A stretch of DNA of 64,000 bases from Peromyscus leucopus (taxonomy: Eukaryota; Chordata; Mammalia; Rodentia; Cricetidae), in NCBI RefSeq assembly GCF_004664715.2, contig NC_051069.1:13578226-13642225 (forward strand). The letters are read 5' to 3'. The position numbers and the translations under genes are program-made. Under the pieces are notes generated by a model. It had not been told where the DNA came from. It ran no database searches and was given only the letters and a program-made list of their open reading frames with translations. Each line of letters opens with the position of its first letter. Position 1 is the stretch's first letter. Positions 1 through 52,447 of the stretch are shown here, one piece after another.

Positions 1-401
1 GTCATCCTTTCCTGATTTGTATTTCCAAAGGCTTTGTGTTTTTGTTATGAAATATTAATACCTATTTAGTGAAGAGGTTAGGTGTAAAGTTAGTGCTTAT
101 GTGTGACTCTGATACTATAGAGCTTTTCTTAGCTGTTTCTGTAATATGTTTCATAAATTGTTGAATGTAAAAGTGAATTTGGTTTTTCAGAAAACCTTGC
201 TTTTGCAGTGACATCTGTCATTCTTTTATAATTTCAATTTTTTTTCTTGTTCAGTTTAATTGTTTTGGGGCAGTTGTGGATGGAAATAGATGTCTCATCA
301 CTCTCTAGTGTAAACATTGAATTTCTGTTGCTCCACTTACTAGATGTATGATCTCGAAGCAGTTTTCTTTGTTACCTTATCTGAAGTGATTTTTTTCCTA
401 G

Positions 402-490
402 CTAGTGTGATAGTACATGCCTGTAATACCAGTACTTGAAAGGCTAAGGCAAGAAGATTGAGACTACCCGATGCAAAATAAAAACGAAAC
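402..490 (+). repeat. Old B1-like SINE fragment
   Basis: A degraded copy of the B1 head (GTACATGCCTGTAATACCAG) is followed by an A-rich tail around 476-492. It is diverged and short, so the subfamily is not assignable. Confidence 0.6.
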
Positions 491-882
491 AAAATTCCCC
501 ACAGACGGTTTTTCCTTTTGTCTTTTCTGTTGTCTCTATTTTTATCTTTCTTGAGGCTCCATAAATTATAATAATTTTTGAAAATATATCAGTTATGTCT
601 GAAATACAGGTTGAAGTGTGTGTTATTCAGAGGCAAGCAGAGCAGTCTCTTTTCTCACAGTACTTCACATTGTTTGGAAATACACCAACTGTATCTGATT
701 TGGGTAGATAAACGTTTGTTGTTGAATGGCATTTGGTGGGGTAGGGAGGAAAGGGAAACATGAGAATTCATGCATTTCTGGTAGAAAAAAGAACCAAGCA
801 AGGGATGAAAGTTAGAATACATATTGAACAATATACAGTGGCTAAAGAAAGAGAAAGGAAAATGGAAAGTTGTTTTTGTTTA

Positions 883-998
883 CAGCCCTGGCTGTCCAGG
901 AACTCACTATATAGACCAGGCTGGCCTTGAACTTAGAGTGGTCCACTCGCCTCTGCCTTCTGAATGCTGGGAATAAAGGCATGAGCCACCACACTCAG
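883..998 (-). repeat. B1 SINE
   Basis: Antisense B1: the ACCAGGCTGGCCTTGAAC core, then GCTGGGAATAAAGGCATGAG near the promoter end. Moderately diverged, with no clear target duplication. Confidence 0.85.
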
Positions 999-1034
999 GT
1001 CAAGTAGGAAGTTTTTATTATTCATTCATTCATT

Positions 1035-1173
1035 CGAGACAGGGTTCCTCTGTGTAGTTTTGGTGCCTGTCCTGGATCTCACTCTGTAGACCGGCTGGCC
1101 TGGAACTCACAGACATCCGCCTGGCTCTGCCTCTCGAGTACTGGGATTAAAGACAGGCCACCACCACCTGGCT
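1035..1173 (-). repeat. B1 SINE after a short (ATTC)n run
   Basis: Antisense B1 beginning GAGACAGGGTTCCTCTGTG and ending near ACCACCACCTGGC. It has the GGTGCCTGTCCTGG internal form, an older subfamily than the GCGCCTTTCC copies elsewhere in the window. Confidence 0.9.
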
Positions 1174-1797
1174 CAGGTAGGAAGTTTTTAAGGAAAGTCG
1201 TTTTAATATTACTCTAGGTTAAAGGAAAATATTGCCCTAGTATGAGTAATGACAGTTAAATAGGCAGGAGAGATTAGGTAGAAAAAATGTAGAGCTTTAC
1301 ATGAGAGAAAGATATAGGAGATTCATGGAAGCTGCTAGTAATTTGAGCTCTTCCCCTAAAGATAATGGGAATGATTAGATGAAATGCTGAAACGGCCTTT
1401 TAAAAATTAGATCATAATAAGAGTTAATAATATAGAATTGGATGGGAAGGCTCAAGAAAGTCTGTGAATCTGGAGAAAATAAGCCAAGCCTCCCAGTCTG
1501 TGGTACTAATCCAAAAGAGTTTAAGAATGGAGGTAAGAAGGAGTACCAAGCCAGTGAAGTGTGGTTGAATTTGATACACTACTTCTTGTGAAGCCTGAGG
1601 ACTGACTTATGTCATTGAAGTAGCTTAGAGAATTTAAAGCTTTAAACTTGGATTAAGATGGTCACAGATTGTTAATGTCTCTATGCCCCTAACAGCAACA
1701 AATGTAAATCTGTCAAGGGGAAGAAAACTAAACTTAAGCCCTCAGACTACCTCCTGAAAATACTGTTACCCCCCACCCCGATTTGTTTGCTTATTTA

Positions 1798-1800
<3 letters not shown>

Positions 1801-1846
<46 letters not shown>
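1801..1846. repeat. (GT)n microsatellite
   Basis: Uninterrupted TG/GT repeat of about 46 bp, likely length-polymorphic. Confidence 0.97.
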
Positions 1847-1849
<3 letters not shown>

Positions 1850-2436
1850 GACTTTGATAGCAAGAGCCCTTCCTTACTTGTTGAGCATTTTTGCTGGCCG
1901 CTTCAGTTCAGTTTTCTAATTAAACCTGACAAACCAGGGACTCCAAATACTAGAATTGCCATAGACTAAATCAAGTATGCTGTCACTGGGAAAGATGAAC
2001 ACAGACTGTCTTTCAGATGTAAAAGTCAATCTCTGTAACTGAAATGGAAAATAATGGTAACTTACAGCAAATGGGAGAAGACTAAAGGTAGTTAAAGGTA
2101 TTAGAACAATCAGAAACTATTTAATAAAAGATCAAAAATATAGAGGAGGAGAGAATGAGCCAGAGATAGTCTTTGAAGACAGGATGAGAGTTTTCCAGAT
2201 TAATAAAGTATCAATGTATATGCAAATCTATCCATTCCCATGCAAAATAAATGCCTCTGACTGATTCTAAGATACTATTTTGTCTCTCCCTCTGTCCCCC
2301 TCCCTACCTCTTTCCTTCTCCTCTCCTCTCCTTGGACAATCCAGGCAAGGCCCCTTGCTATAAAATGCCTTCCCTGTACAGGTGGGCTGCCTGCACTCTC
2401 TACTCTACACTTAACTGAGAGGAGATGGACTAGAAA

Positions 2437-2672
2437 ATGTGTTTTTAAGACATGGGGTCTCTATGTAGTCCTGGCTAGCCTTGAACTTGTTATAGAGACC
2501 AGGCTGGCTTCAAACTCAGTGATCCCCGCCTCTTCCCTCTCAGTATTGGATATTAAAGATGTATGTCACCACGCAGACCTCCCTTCTCAGAGACAGGATA
2601 TATTTCCCAGTAGCTCTGGCTGGCTATCCTCTTAACCCCACCTTTTCAAGTGCTGGGATTAGAGTCAGGAAG
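2437..2672 (-). repeat. Two degraded antisense B1-type SINEs
   Basis: One fragment covers 2437-2580 (AGACCAGGCTGGCTTCAAAC core). A second, poorer one covers 2584-2672 and ends in AGTGCTGGGATTAGAG. They lie head to tail and are old. Confidence 0.7.
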
Positions 2673-2712
2673 TAACATTCGAAGCAGTTTTTAAACAATT
2701 TTTTAAAAAGAT

Positions 2713-2900
2713 TTGTTTGTTTGTTTGTTTGTTTATTTATTTATTTATTTATTGGTTTTTCAAGACAGGGTTTCTCTGTGTATCTTTGCGCCTTTCCTGG
2801 AACTCACTTGGTAGCCCAGGCTGGCCTCGAACTCACAGAGATCCACCTGCCTCTGCCTCCCGAGTGCTGGGATTAAAGGCGTGCGCCACCACCGCCCGGC
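2713..2900 (-). repeat. Young B1 SINE with a (TTTG)n(TTTA)n tail
   Basis: Near-consensus antisense B1 ending ACCACCGCCCGGC at 2900, with the GCGCCTTTCCTGG internal form. Its tail, read on +, is TTTG and TTTA repeats. The 9-bp duplication AAAAGATTT flanks it (2706-2714 and 2903-2911). Confidence 0.95.
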
Positions 2901-2944
2901 ATAAAAGATTTATTTTTATTTTATGTATATTTGTATTTGCTTGG

Positions 2945-2978
<34 letters not shown>

Positions 2979-3088
2979 ATATGTATATACATGTGTATGT
3001 GTGCGTGTGTATATATATATATATATATACATACATGTATGCATGTATGTTTGTATGCATGTATGTATGTGTGTGTGTACCGTGTGTG
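2945..3088. repeat. Compound microsatellite (TG)n/(TATG)n/(TA)n
   Basis: Mixed TG, TATG, TA and CATG units. It lies at the 3' end of the antisense B2/B3 that follows, a common place for such tracts. Confidence 0.9.
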
Positions 3089-3091
3089 TGT

Positions 3092-3240
3092 CTGGTGCCT
3101 ACAGAAGCCAGAGAAGGGCATCGGATTTCCTGAAACTGGAATTACAGAAGGTTGTGACCTGCCATGTGGGTGATGAGAATCAAACCCCAGTCCTCTGAAG
3201 AGAGCAAGTGCTTTTAAACACTGAGCCATGTCTTAAGCCT
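3092..3240 (-). repeat. B2/B3-family SINE
   Basis: Antisense tRNA-derived SINE: AGCCAGAGAAGGGCATCGGA, a central TGCCATGTGGGTGATGAG, and the tRNA-like end ACTGAGCCATGTCTTAAGCC. Confidence 0.85.
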
Positions 3241-3441
3241 CATTTTGATTTTGCTCAAAAACAGTTCAGCATGTTTAAATCTGTGTGAATCTTTCAATTA
3301 AGATGACACCTTAAAAGATGGAAATTTTGATCTACATGAAAATTTCTTGTTTTCTGGTAAAATCATGAAAATTTAGGTCCAAAGCATTTTAGATTTGAAG
3401 AAATCTGGTGAAAAGAAATTCACCTTTTAAAACATAGTAAG

Positions 3442-3525
3442 CCAAGTATGGTGATGTATGCCTGTAATCTCAGCACCCAGGAGGCAGAGGCAGGAAGATT
3501 TAAAAAACAAAACAAAACACCATAA
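3442..3525 (+). repeat. B1 SINE, 5' half
   Basis: Begins GCCAAGTATGGTGATGTATG, continues to CAGGAGGCAGAGGCAGGAAG, then passes directly into an A-rich stretch. The 3' half is missing. Confidence 0.75.
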
Positions 3526-3902
3526 ACTCAAACTATTGTAATGGAGCTGAAAAATGTAGAGAAGCTTTAAAGTATCAAAATATAGATTACTTGAAAAAAA
3601 TAAAAGTATATGTCATATTCTGGAGAATAGATTAATAGCACTAAAAATGATTATTAGACCAATACTTTAGTGAGTTGAAGGGAAATAAATTCCAGCCTGT
3701 GTTCATGGAATGTGTTCATAAATACTGTTTTATATAATATATATTAACTGTATTACCTGCTGTAGTACTTTGTAAGTTCATAGCTAGCTCTTGTTGGCTG
3801 CTACATTCAGCTCAGGCACTGATTTTACTTTGTATGTAGTGTCTCCGTCCAGTAACTTGTATATGATATAAAAACTGACTTCAGGGTTTGTGTGTTGTTT
3901 AC

Positions 3903-4258
3903 CACTGTTGTGGTTTGAATGTAAAATGTCCCTTATGGGTTCATGTGTTTGTACACTTGGTCCTCAGCTGGTTTGGGAGGGTTGTGGAGCCTTTAGGAAG
4001 TAGAACCTTGCTGGAAGAAGCAGTTCATTGGAGGTGAGCCTTGAGGACTTAAAACCTAGTCCCACTTGTTGCTTCCTGCTTTATCTGAAAGCAGTGTAAC
4101 CAGTCAGCCTCAGCTCTTGCTGCTTTCCCTTTCCTGCCTGCTGCCAGGTCTTCTTCCCAGGATGAACTTTATCTTTCTGGAACTGTAAGCTAAAATTTTC
4201 TCCCCTAAGTTGCCTTTGTTAGGATATTTGATTATACCAACAAAAAAATAACAAGTCA
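3903..4258 (+). repeat. MaLR-like LTR (non-coding)
   Basis: Starts TGTGGTTTGAATGTAAAATG and ends with TCTGGAACTGTAAGC, TAAGTTGCCTTTG and AATAACAAG. This follows the layout of ERVL-MaLR LTRs (TGGTTTGAATGT at the start, GGAACTGTAAG before the end). It is solo with no coding remnant. The exact rodent subfamily is uncertain. Confidence 0.65.
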
Positions 4259-4365
4259 ACCATATATCACACATTTTAACATACAAAATAGTATTAATTG
4301 ACTATATCAGCAGCAAGTTCTTAGTATTCAAGTTTTTTAGGAGCCAAAAAGAATATCTAGTAACT

Positions 4366-4443
4366 GGTGAAGTTTATAGCTTGGTAGTAGAGTTCTTGCC
4401 TGGGAAGCCAAAGATACTAGGTTCATAGCATGACAAAGTTTAA

Positions 4444-4481
<38 letters not shown>

Positions 4482-4482
4482 A
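4366..4482 (+). repeat. ID-like (tRNA-derived) SINE
   Basis: Degraded ID core (TAGTAGAGTTCTTGCCTGG, then AGGTTCATAGCATGAC) followed by a long (CAAAA)n-type tail from about 4440. Confidence 0.65.
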
Positions 4483-4559
4483 CTGAGTTAGAGAATTTTC
4501 ACTGATTCTGAATGGTATTGATTTGTTGTAAGGTCAACTGAAAATGTTTTATTTTGTGC

Positions 4560-4735
4560 CTTGAGTTTGTATTTTTAATTTTATTTTCATTTTATTTTAT
4601 GTTATGTCTATGGGTATTTTGCCTGTGTGAATGTACAACTGTGTACTATATGTGTTCAGTGTCCTTGGAGATCAGAACAGGGCATTGGATCCCCTGGGAC
4701 TAGAGTTAGAGGTAAATCTAAGCAACCATTTGACT
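4560..4735 (-). repeat. B3-type SINE
   Basis: Antisense B3 body: ATGTGTTCAGTGTCCTTGGA, then GGGCATTGGATCCCCTGGGA. The tRNA-like end is lost. Confidence 0.7.
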
Positions 4736-4859
4736 GGGGTAGGGAAGGTATTTAAAGAGTATATCCTATGTTACACTAGAATTTGTGGACTTTCGTGTGT
4801 GTATATATATAGAAACAAATAAGCTAAATGATCTTCAGAGTATTAAGCAATGAGCTGTG

Positions 4860-5035
4860 TGTGGATTAGTGAGATGGCTCAGTAGGTAGGCTCTTGTGCC
4901 AAGCGTGAGCACCTGAGTGTCATCTTGGGTCAACATGGAAGAAGGGGAGAATTGATTGCAGCAAGTTGTCCTCTGGCCTCCACACAAATGGCCATGGCAG
5001 CTCTCATACCCACACACGACATAAATAAGTGTAAA
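4860..5035 (+). repeat. B2/B3-family SINE
   Basis: Sense copy: GTGAGATGGCTCAGTAGGTA head, then AAGTTGTCCTCTGGCCTCCA and an AT-rich tail. Confidence 0.8.
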
Positions 5036-5089
5036 GGAAATATGATTGCCTCTACCTCTCTAGCATTGGGACTATGTACTTAGTTTATG

Positions 5090-5170
5090 CACTGCTGAGG
5101 ATTGGGCCCCAGGCTTCATGCATGCTGGGCAAATACGCTACCACCTGAGGTTGAACAACATTCCCATCCC
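5090..5170 (-). repeat. ID/B4-type tRNA-derived SINE fragment
   Basis: Antisense match to the ID arm (TTCATGCATGCTGGGCAAAT and the following ACCACCTGAGGTTG). Old and short. Confidence 0.6.
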
Positions 5171-5654
5171 TAATTAGATTCTAATATTCTTCCAAATAGC
5201 CATTGTAGAGTCAAGAGTAAACAAGACCATGTAATAAATACAAATTAAAACAAAATCTTTTTTGTTAGCCTAGGAAAGGAGCCAACCTCCTGACCTATAA
5301 GGCCCTGGCCTGGATGCTTTGCTATCTCTTCCTCTTATCCATAATGGCATTGGGTCACGTGAAAAGGAGAATCCCACGCGGGAACTTCGCATCTGTAAGC
5401 TCTGCCTCTGTGTGTAAGAGAGTGGAAACAGACTAACTTGGGCAGCTAAAGCATTGGAGCTGCTCACAGGCCAATCCTAGGTAGATATGCTGTCATGATT
5501 TGGGAATCAAGAGAAATGAAAATCTGTGGGGCAGAAGTAGTGTTGAAACAAAACCCTTAACGTTGTATATTTCTTGTAAATGAAGCTTAACTTTAAATGG
5601 AAAAAATAAAATCCCAAACCTCCTATTCCTGGAAATGTGAGTGTATTCTTAAGT

Positions 5655-5792
5655 TTCTAGTCACCTTCCTCTACATAGCTCAGGCTGGTCCCCACTTTGT
5701 TTCATAGCCAGAGACGTCTTCAATTCCTGATTTCCTTCCTCAACCTCCTAAGTGCTGGGGTTGCAGGAATACACAACTATACTTGGTTTTGC
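5655..5792 (-). repeat. Old B1 SINE
   Basis: Antisense, diverged: TACATAGCTCAGGCTGG, then CCTAAGTGCTGGGGTTGCAG. Confidence 0.7.
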
Positions 5793-5867
5793 CTAGGTAA
5801 TTTTGGAAAAGGCTTTGACTTCTAGGGTGTATCAGAAATTCCTACATGCCGTCTTTAAGAAATATAC

Positions 5868-6020
5868 TTAGCTGGCTGCAGTGATGCATGACTTTAATTA
5901 CAGCATTCCAGAAGTAGAGGCTGGTGGATTGATCTCTGTTGAGTTCAAGGCCAGCCAGCCTGGTCTACATAGTGAGTTCCAGGACAACCAGAGATACATA
6001 ATAGACCTTATCTCAAAACC
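5868..6020 (+). repeat. B1 SINE
   Basis: Sense B1 with CAAGGCCAGCCAGCCTGGTC and AGTGAGTTCCAGGACAACCA. The small CAGC duplication is private to this copy. Confidence 0.85.
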
Positions 6021-6184
6021 AACCCACCCTCCACCTGAAACAATCAGACAACCTAAAGTGAAGGAATTTAGACTAAGAGTACCTTACATCTGAGAATAAG
6101 CTTGCTGAAAACTTGTAGACCCTGCCACGTGGGGAAAGTAAAACCTCTGAGAGGGAAAAATAGAGAAATCAAGTCTTGAAAAAG

Positions 6185-6305
6185 ACAGTTTGGGAGTCAG
6201 AGGCAATGGATCTCTGAGTTCAGGGACAGTCTGGTTTACAGAGCAAGTTCCAGGAAAGCCTGTACCAGAAACCCTGTCTTGGGGACCCCTCCCCCCAAAA
6301 AAAGA
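6185..6305 (+). repeat. 5'-truncated B1 SINE
   Basis: Starts inside the element at TTTGGGAGTCAGAGGCAATG and ends AAACCCTGTCTTGGGG before an A-rich tail. Confidence 0.8.
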
Positions 6306-6885
6306 AAAAGACAATTTGTTCTTGGCTAGAGAAACTTTGTATTTTAGAGTGATTTTTTTTTTACTAATAAAGGAAAACAAATCTTGACGTTTTCACACTT
6401 GTTAGATGGGCCAAGAGTTCAACCTAGATTGTATGTATGTAGACCGTCTTAAGTGCCCTTCAATATAAGGTTTATTCAGTATTTTATAGTATGTACATGC
6501 AAAAATGAACCCTTGTGCAGCTATGTGTTGATTGACAAATGTCTGCTAAATACTGTCTAGTGAAGAAATGAAGACTTTATATCCAAGAGAGTGGTACAAT
6601 ATAGATACATTTGTATGGCTGTGTATGCATGAAATGTTGTCTAGAATGTTAGAGTATGGAGACTCCACCAATTCTATGTAGTAATTCAGGATAGCTGGAA
6701 GTTGTTTTTATTAACATGGATTTTCCTTTTTAGGACAAAATGTTTATGTCTTAGCAAATTCATGTTTAGTTGTCTTCTCTTTCTGCTTCTTTTATAAAAT
6801 TTGATCTGTTTTCTCATAAAATTTATAAGAAAGCATTTTTTGTTTTGCTAGATTTATTCTGATTATCTGAATCACATTACTTATG

Positions 6886-6933
6886 TGTCAATAATTCACA
6901 TAATGTGAATTCACTTTATGTGAATTACTGACA
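6886..6933. repeat. AT-rich inverted repeat / hairpin
   Basis: Two 18-bp arms (6886-6903 and 6916-6933) are inverted complements with one mismatch. The 12-bp spacer contains the 10-bp palindrome GTGAATTCAC. It is not part of a SINE I recognise; see findings. Confidence 0.85.
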
Positions 6934-7154
6934 ACTTTAAATGTATGTGTTCCCTTTATAACATATTGGCATTTTGATTGATGGTTTGAATATTTCTTGA
7001 ACACTGTAGTCAAAGTTCTTAAAAAGATACTCATTAATCTTAGAAGAATCAATATAATTTGTTCTTGGATGAGTAATTTTTCTGTAGAAACATCTATTTC
7101 TATATTTTTCCTAAATGTTAAAGAAAACCTTAATTAGCAATAGTGGATGGAAAT

Positions 7155-7310
7155 CTAGATTGGTGAGATTATTCAGCAGATAAAAGGTGCTTGCTGCCAA
7201 GTCTGATGACTTGAGTTAGCTTCCCTAGGTCCGTCCTACATGGTAGAAGGAGAGAACTGACTCCACAAGCACCTCTCCTCCATCACCCTCAAACAAACGT
7301 GATGATATAT
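7155..7310 (+). repeat. B2/B3-family SINE
   Basis: Sense: GTGCTTGCTGCCAAGTCTGA, then TGGTAGAAGGAGAGAACTGA. It is followed by the AT-rich TATATTGTATATGATGATG stretch. Confidence 0.75.
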
Positions 7311-7340
7311 TGTATATATATTGTATATGATGATGTATAT

Positions 7341-7640
7341 ATTGGTTGAGGAGATGGCTCAGTGGGTAAAGTGCCTGGCAAGCATGAATACCTGAGTTCA
7401 GATCCTCAGCACTCACATATAAAGAACAAAAAGTAGGTGTGATGATACATATCTTTAACCCTAGTGCTAGGTAGGCAGAGATAGATATATTCCTGAAGCT
7501 TGCTGTCCAGTCTGTACAGCTGAAATGGTAAGTTCCAGGTTCAGTAAGAGATTCTTTCTTAAAAAACAAGGCAGAAAGCAAAACAATAACCAAAATTGAC
7601 CTTTGGCCTGTGCATGCCCCTAAGGGGCTTGCTTGCATGC
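7341..7640 (+). repeat. Composite SINE (tRNA-type head plus B1-like body)
   Basis: GGAGATGGCTCAGTGGGTAA head, then a B1-like middle (CATATCTTTAACCCTAGTGC) and the TTTGGCCTGTGCATGCCCC tail. This order fits the rodent B4/RSINE-type fused elements. Confidence 0.65.
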
Positions 7641-7787
7641 TTAAAGAACATGATAGTTACAACCTTGGATAAAGCTAACACATAATTGAGCAGATACTTC
7701 ACTAATATTATAGCTGGCTGTATTGATTTACAAATTGAATTTTTTTATTTTCATCTTGTTTCACTTTTTAAATACTAAGATATTTCA

Positions 7788-7865
7788 CGCCATGTGTAGT
7801 AGTACATGCCTTCAGTTCCAGGACAGCCAGAGGTACGTAGTGAGACCGTCTTGAAAAAACAAAAC
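7788..7865 (+). repeat. Internally deleted B1 SINE
   Basis: The B1 head (GCCATGTGTAGTAGTACATG) jumps straight to the 3' segment TTCCAGGACAGCCAGAG and an A-rich end, so about half the element is missing. Confidence 0.7.
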
Positions 7866-8558
7866 TAGAAAGATATTCCAAGGTCCAGGGACCTCCTTTG
7901 GGAAACATTTCCCTTGGCATTTACCTTTATCATCTATGAGGCAGTTCACCATTTGCTCTATAGATAGCACTTGGCATACTGACTTTTGATATCATTGAGG
8001 TTTAATTACTATATATTTAGATACACATTTGGCATATAATTTATTCGATGTAATTGTTTTAAGATACAGTGTTTCATCTTTTCTCAGTAAATTAAAGAAA
8101 TATTTTAGAGGAGTTTGTAGAAAGCAAGTTCATTGTATACAATGAAACATGTTGTAATCACCACCTCTTATAAAGTAGTTTTAAATTATTGCTAAAGTAA
8201 ATTTCAGTATAAAATACAGCTTAGTTTTAAAATAGCATTACTCTTCACAGGTAACCGTAGCTGTAGCACACACAGCTTTTATCCTAAAGTTTTAGTCACA
8301 GTTGTGTTAAATGCTAATTACTTAACCTCCCATGTTGCCTACTTAGAAATAAAAGAAAAGCCAAAAGTCAACCGCACATGCACACCCTCTGTTTGCTGTC
8401 ATTTAGCCACGCCCTCTTCCTATCTTGACCAGAATGGGTTTGATCTTGGTTTATTTTAGTTTAGTTAATTGATTTTCCTTACAGGAAGTCAGGTTTTTTT
8501 GGAGAGCTCTAACTGTGCTATTTGCTGGGCTCTCATCCTTTCTGTTTAAATAATGCAG

Positions 8559-49709
<41,151 letters not shown>

Positions 49710-49877
49710 GAATGGCCCTGCATAAAATGAACTCTGAAAACTTTACCATCTAGAGTGCTCATGCAATTAAAACAAACACAAACACAAACAAGGAGGCACT
49801 AAGCCTATTCTGACACCGCTGGTCTGTAGTACCAGAATTCTGTTTTGTTAACGGAAAGTTTCAGTAAATTATATTGT

Positions 49878-49883
49878 AATAAA
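49878..49883 (+). terminator. Arih1: Candidate proximal poly(A) signal
   Basis: AATAAA about 170 bp after the stop codon. If used, it gives a very short 3' UTR. Confidence 0.4.
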
Positions 49884-50322
49884 AAAGGTAGATAAACCAT
49901 TGTACAACAGTATTCTAGGCCGCCAACAAAGTGTGACAGACACACAAAAAGCCCTCCAACTTTAACTTGTAACGTAGTTTCATTCTCAAAGCTGACTTCC
50001 TTTTTCTTTTTCCCCCCCCCAGTGTAGTACAGTTAAAATTTCAAATAGCTCCTTGACCCTGCTTTTCATGTCCAAACCAGCCATTTTGTTGTACTTTGGT
50101 AAAGGACCTCTTCCCCTTCTTCCCCTGCACATACACACCCCACACACAGTTGGAGTCACTTTCTCTCATACCCTACGGTCATGAGTGAATAATGATTATT
50201 AGCTACTTGTAAAGGAAATTCTTAGGAGGGGAACGGGTAGGCAGCAAGAGGATTAAACAAAAAACACAAACACTTTGTATATGACTTTTAAAACAAGAGG
50301 ACAACACAGTATTTTTCAAAAT

Positions 50323-50330
50323 TGTATATA
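50323..50330 (+). promoter_or_regulatory. Arih1: Candidate Pumilio site in the 3' UTR
   Basis: TGTATATA matches the UGUANAUA Pumilio consensus. It is a single site, found by inspection only. Confidence 0.35.
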
Positions 50331-50957
50331 GCGCATATGCATGGATAAAGCAAGCGTGGCACGTGTTTGCATAATGTTTAATTACAAAAATATTTATTCT
50401 TTAAAAAGCTTCAAGATTATGTCTATTTGCTGTGCATTTTCTTTCAGTTGGCTTTATCTTTCCAGGGTTGGGGTTGGGATAAAGGTGTGTATGTTAAGCA
50501 CCTCTGCAAGACCTAACTAGAGTGCTTCAGTTTCCCTTTCCTGAGGTCAGTTTGCCCTTTCTGGTTTGGTTCTGTCTTTTCCTGGCCATGGGACTCATGC
50601 CTTGCATTCCCAGCTTCTAGATGTAGATAGAACAAGGGAATCAAGTCCTGAGCAAATGCTGTGGCCTGTGAAAGACTACAAGGGGTTTGTTGCTTCAGTT
50701 CATGAATGATCCTGTCCCAACTTCCTCTTTCCTGTGTGGCCTTGATGCCTTTATCCCAGCCCATGTGCACACGTTATGCACACGGCTGTGGGCTTCCTAG
50801 GCCTCCCCATCACGTCTGGAAGAAGCATTTCAGATTTTCTTTTCCTGTTTTATTTTTCCTGAATTGCTGCTTTGAGCCTTTTGAAATTTTAGTTATGGCT
50901 CGTCTCATCCCTTCTTTATGTTAGGGTGTTGAATACAATGTTTTCACTTTAAGTATA

Positions 50958-50963
50958 AATAAA
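50958..50963 (+). terminator. Arih1: Candidate poly(A) signal
   Basis: AATAAA in AAGTATAAATAAATAGCC, about 1.25 kb after the stop. Confidence 0.45.
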
Positions 50964-52441
50964 TAGCCATTCACTTAGTCCGAGATTGTGAATTTTAAAT
51001 GGTGGATATTGAAATTGCTTGTGTGTGTTGCGGTGGGTTCAGTTTGAAGGCAAACACCACTAGAACATTGATACTCCTCCCATCCAGTGCATTTGAGTAG
51101 GAATCACTGAGTTTGCTTCTTTTCTATTGTCAGCATATAGGAGAATTAATAATGCATTTTAGCTGTGATGTCCATTTTTATGAAATTTCTACTAAAAGCT
51201 ATGTTAAAAGTAAAGGATGGTGGTGGTTTTATTAACTATATACCTGTTTAGGCCATTCTGCCTGTGGTATTTTTCGACAGGTCAGCATCCCTAAGACTGT
51301 CAGTTTTATATTAGAGTGCAGAGTGAACTAGGCAACTAGATCAAGAGGTATAACTATTAAATGCCAGTTGTGGCTGAGGACCTCTTCGTCTTCCTTTAAC
51401 TGTCTGTGCCTAGGGAGTGTTTACCATTTGTGAGGCAGCTGTGTCTGTTCTTGCATTGTACATCTTATTACTCCATTGGGAAGTAGGTTCACTTTCCTCT
51501 GGCTTTTTGCCTAAGTTAGGCTTTGCTGAATCACCCTACTTTTCCTTTTAGAAAGGTTGTTACATGAGATGTACTTGCAACTGTTCTTTTCCCATCACAA
51601 ATCAGTGAATGTTTGCTGAGTGTGCTATGCTGCTTCCTTAAACCACGTGTCGCTTTAGGATCAACTTGACTTCTGTCTTTTTTCTTCCCTTCCCGTGTCA
51701 CCTCAGGTGCAAACCTGAACTTGTGTCTGCTTCTCCATTTTCTCTTTGCCCTGTCTTTCCCCCATTATCCATTTGACTTTATTTTAAATAATTGCATCAG
51801 TCTTTAAAAAAAAAAAAAAAGCAACATTTATCAAAACCAATGAGATTTCAAAGAAAGCTCAAAGTAAGTTCCTTTTCCTGGTGACTTTGAAAAGCAACCA
51901 GAATTGTCACATAGATATATGGTCCCTTAAAATGCTTTGTGTATGTGGTGTTTAAAAACAGTTAACTTCGCAGTATCTAGGTCTGAGTGTCAGAAGTCCT
52001 CTTCACGCCCTGCCCTTGCAACAAGTATCCAAAAGAGTGTATGCACCTTATAGTCCCAGTCCCCACCCATGGAGGGATAGTGCAGTTGGTGACACTTTCT
52101 AGTCCCAGTGCTCACATGGGACTTGAGGGTATTGCACTCATAATCTGTGTGGATCAAGGTGAATTGGCCTTTCTGCTACATCCAAGCTTTTAACAACTGT
52201 CTCCGCATCTAACAGAGTTTCCAGAATTTAACTGCTTTTGTTAGTAGCTTCAGTGCCCCCAGCTGGGATAGGCAAGCCATATTGTTTGACAACTTTCCTA
52301 TTTGACCTCCCTAAGTCTCTCAGAGGGCTCTACTTATAGTAAGCACCAGGGTCTCCTTGTGTTTTTGAGGTCAGTTACATTCTAGGCACATGCTTCATTT
52401 GAGCAATTCATTGAGCAGCAGGTGAACTTTTAATGACTTAC

Positions 52442-52447
52442 AATAAA
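52442..52447 (+). terminator. Arih1: Candidate poly(A) signal
   Basis: AATAAA in TTACAATAAAATTTTG. Another AATAAA occurs at 52570-52575, so the two may form a cluster. Confidence 0.4.

Larger units (their letters stand above)
1..8558 (+). other. Arih1: Arih1 intron 2, 3' part
   Basis: Non-coding. It ends in a TAATGCAG acceptor directly before exon 3 (phase 2 junction, AG|G Arg). It carries many SINEs, a MaLR-like LTR (3.9-4.26 kb), two microsatellite blocks and a hairpin at 6886-6933. Stretches 1-400, 1180-1800, 1850-2430, 3530-3900, 5175-5650, 6310-7150 and 7870-8558 show no repeat or ORF that I recognise. Confidence 0.85.

Noticed and set aside
2717..3229. Overlapping ORFs of 75-138 codons on both strands
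   Set aside because: They run through a B1 SINE and a TG/TATG microsatellite; the protein is low-complexity Cys-Val/Tyr repeat with no splice or family signal.
5175..5520. Possible retrogene or conserved element (relatively GC-rich, with CACGTG-like TCACGTGAAA)
   Set aside because: No ORF with family resemblance and no poly(A) or target duplication; left unassigned.
7225..7638. 137-codon minus-strand ORF, longest without obvious low complexity
   Set aside because: Covers B3 and composite SINE sequence in antisense; no recognisable domain and no promoter context.
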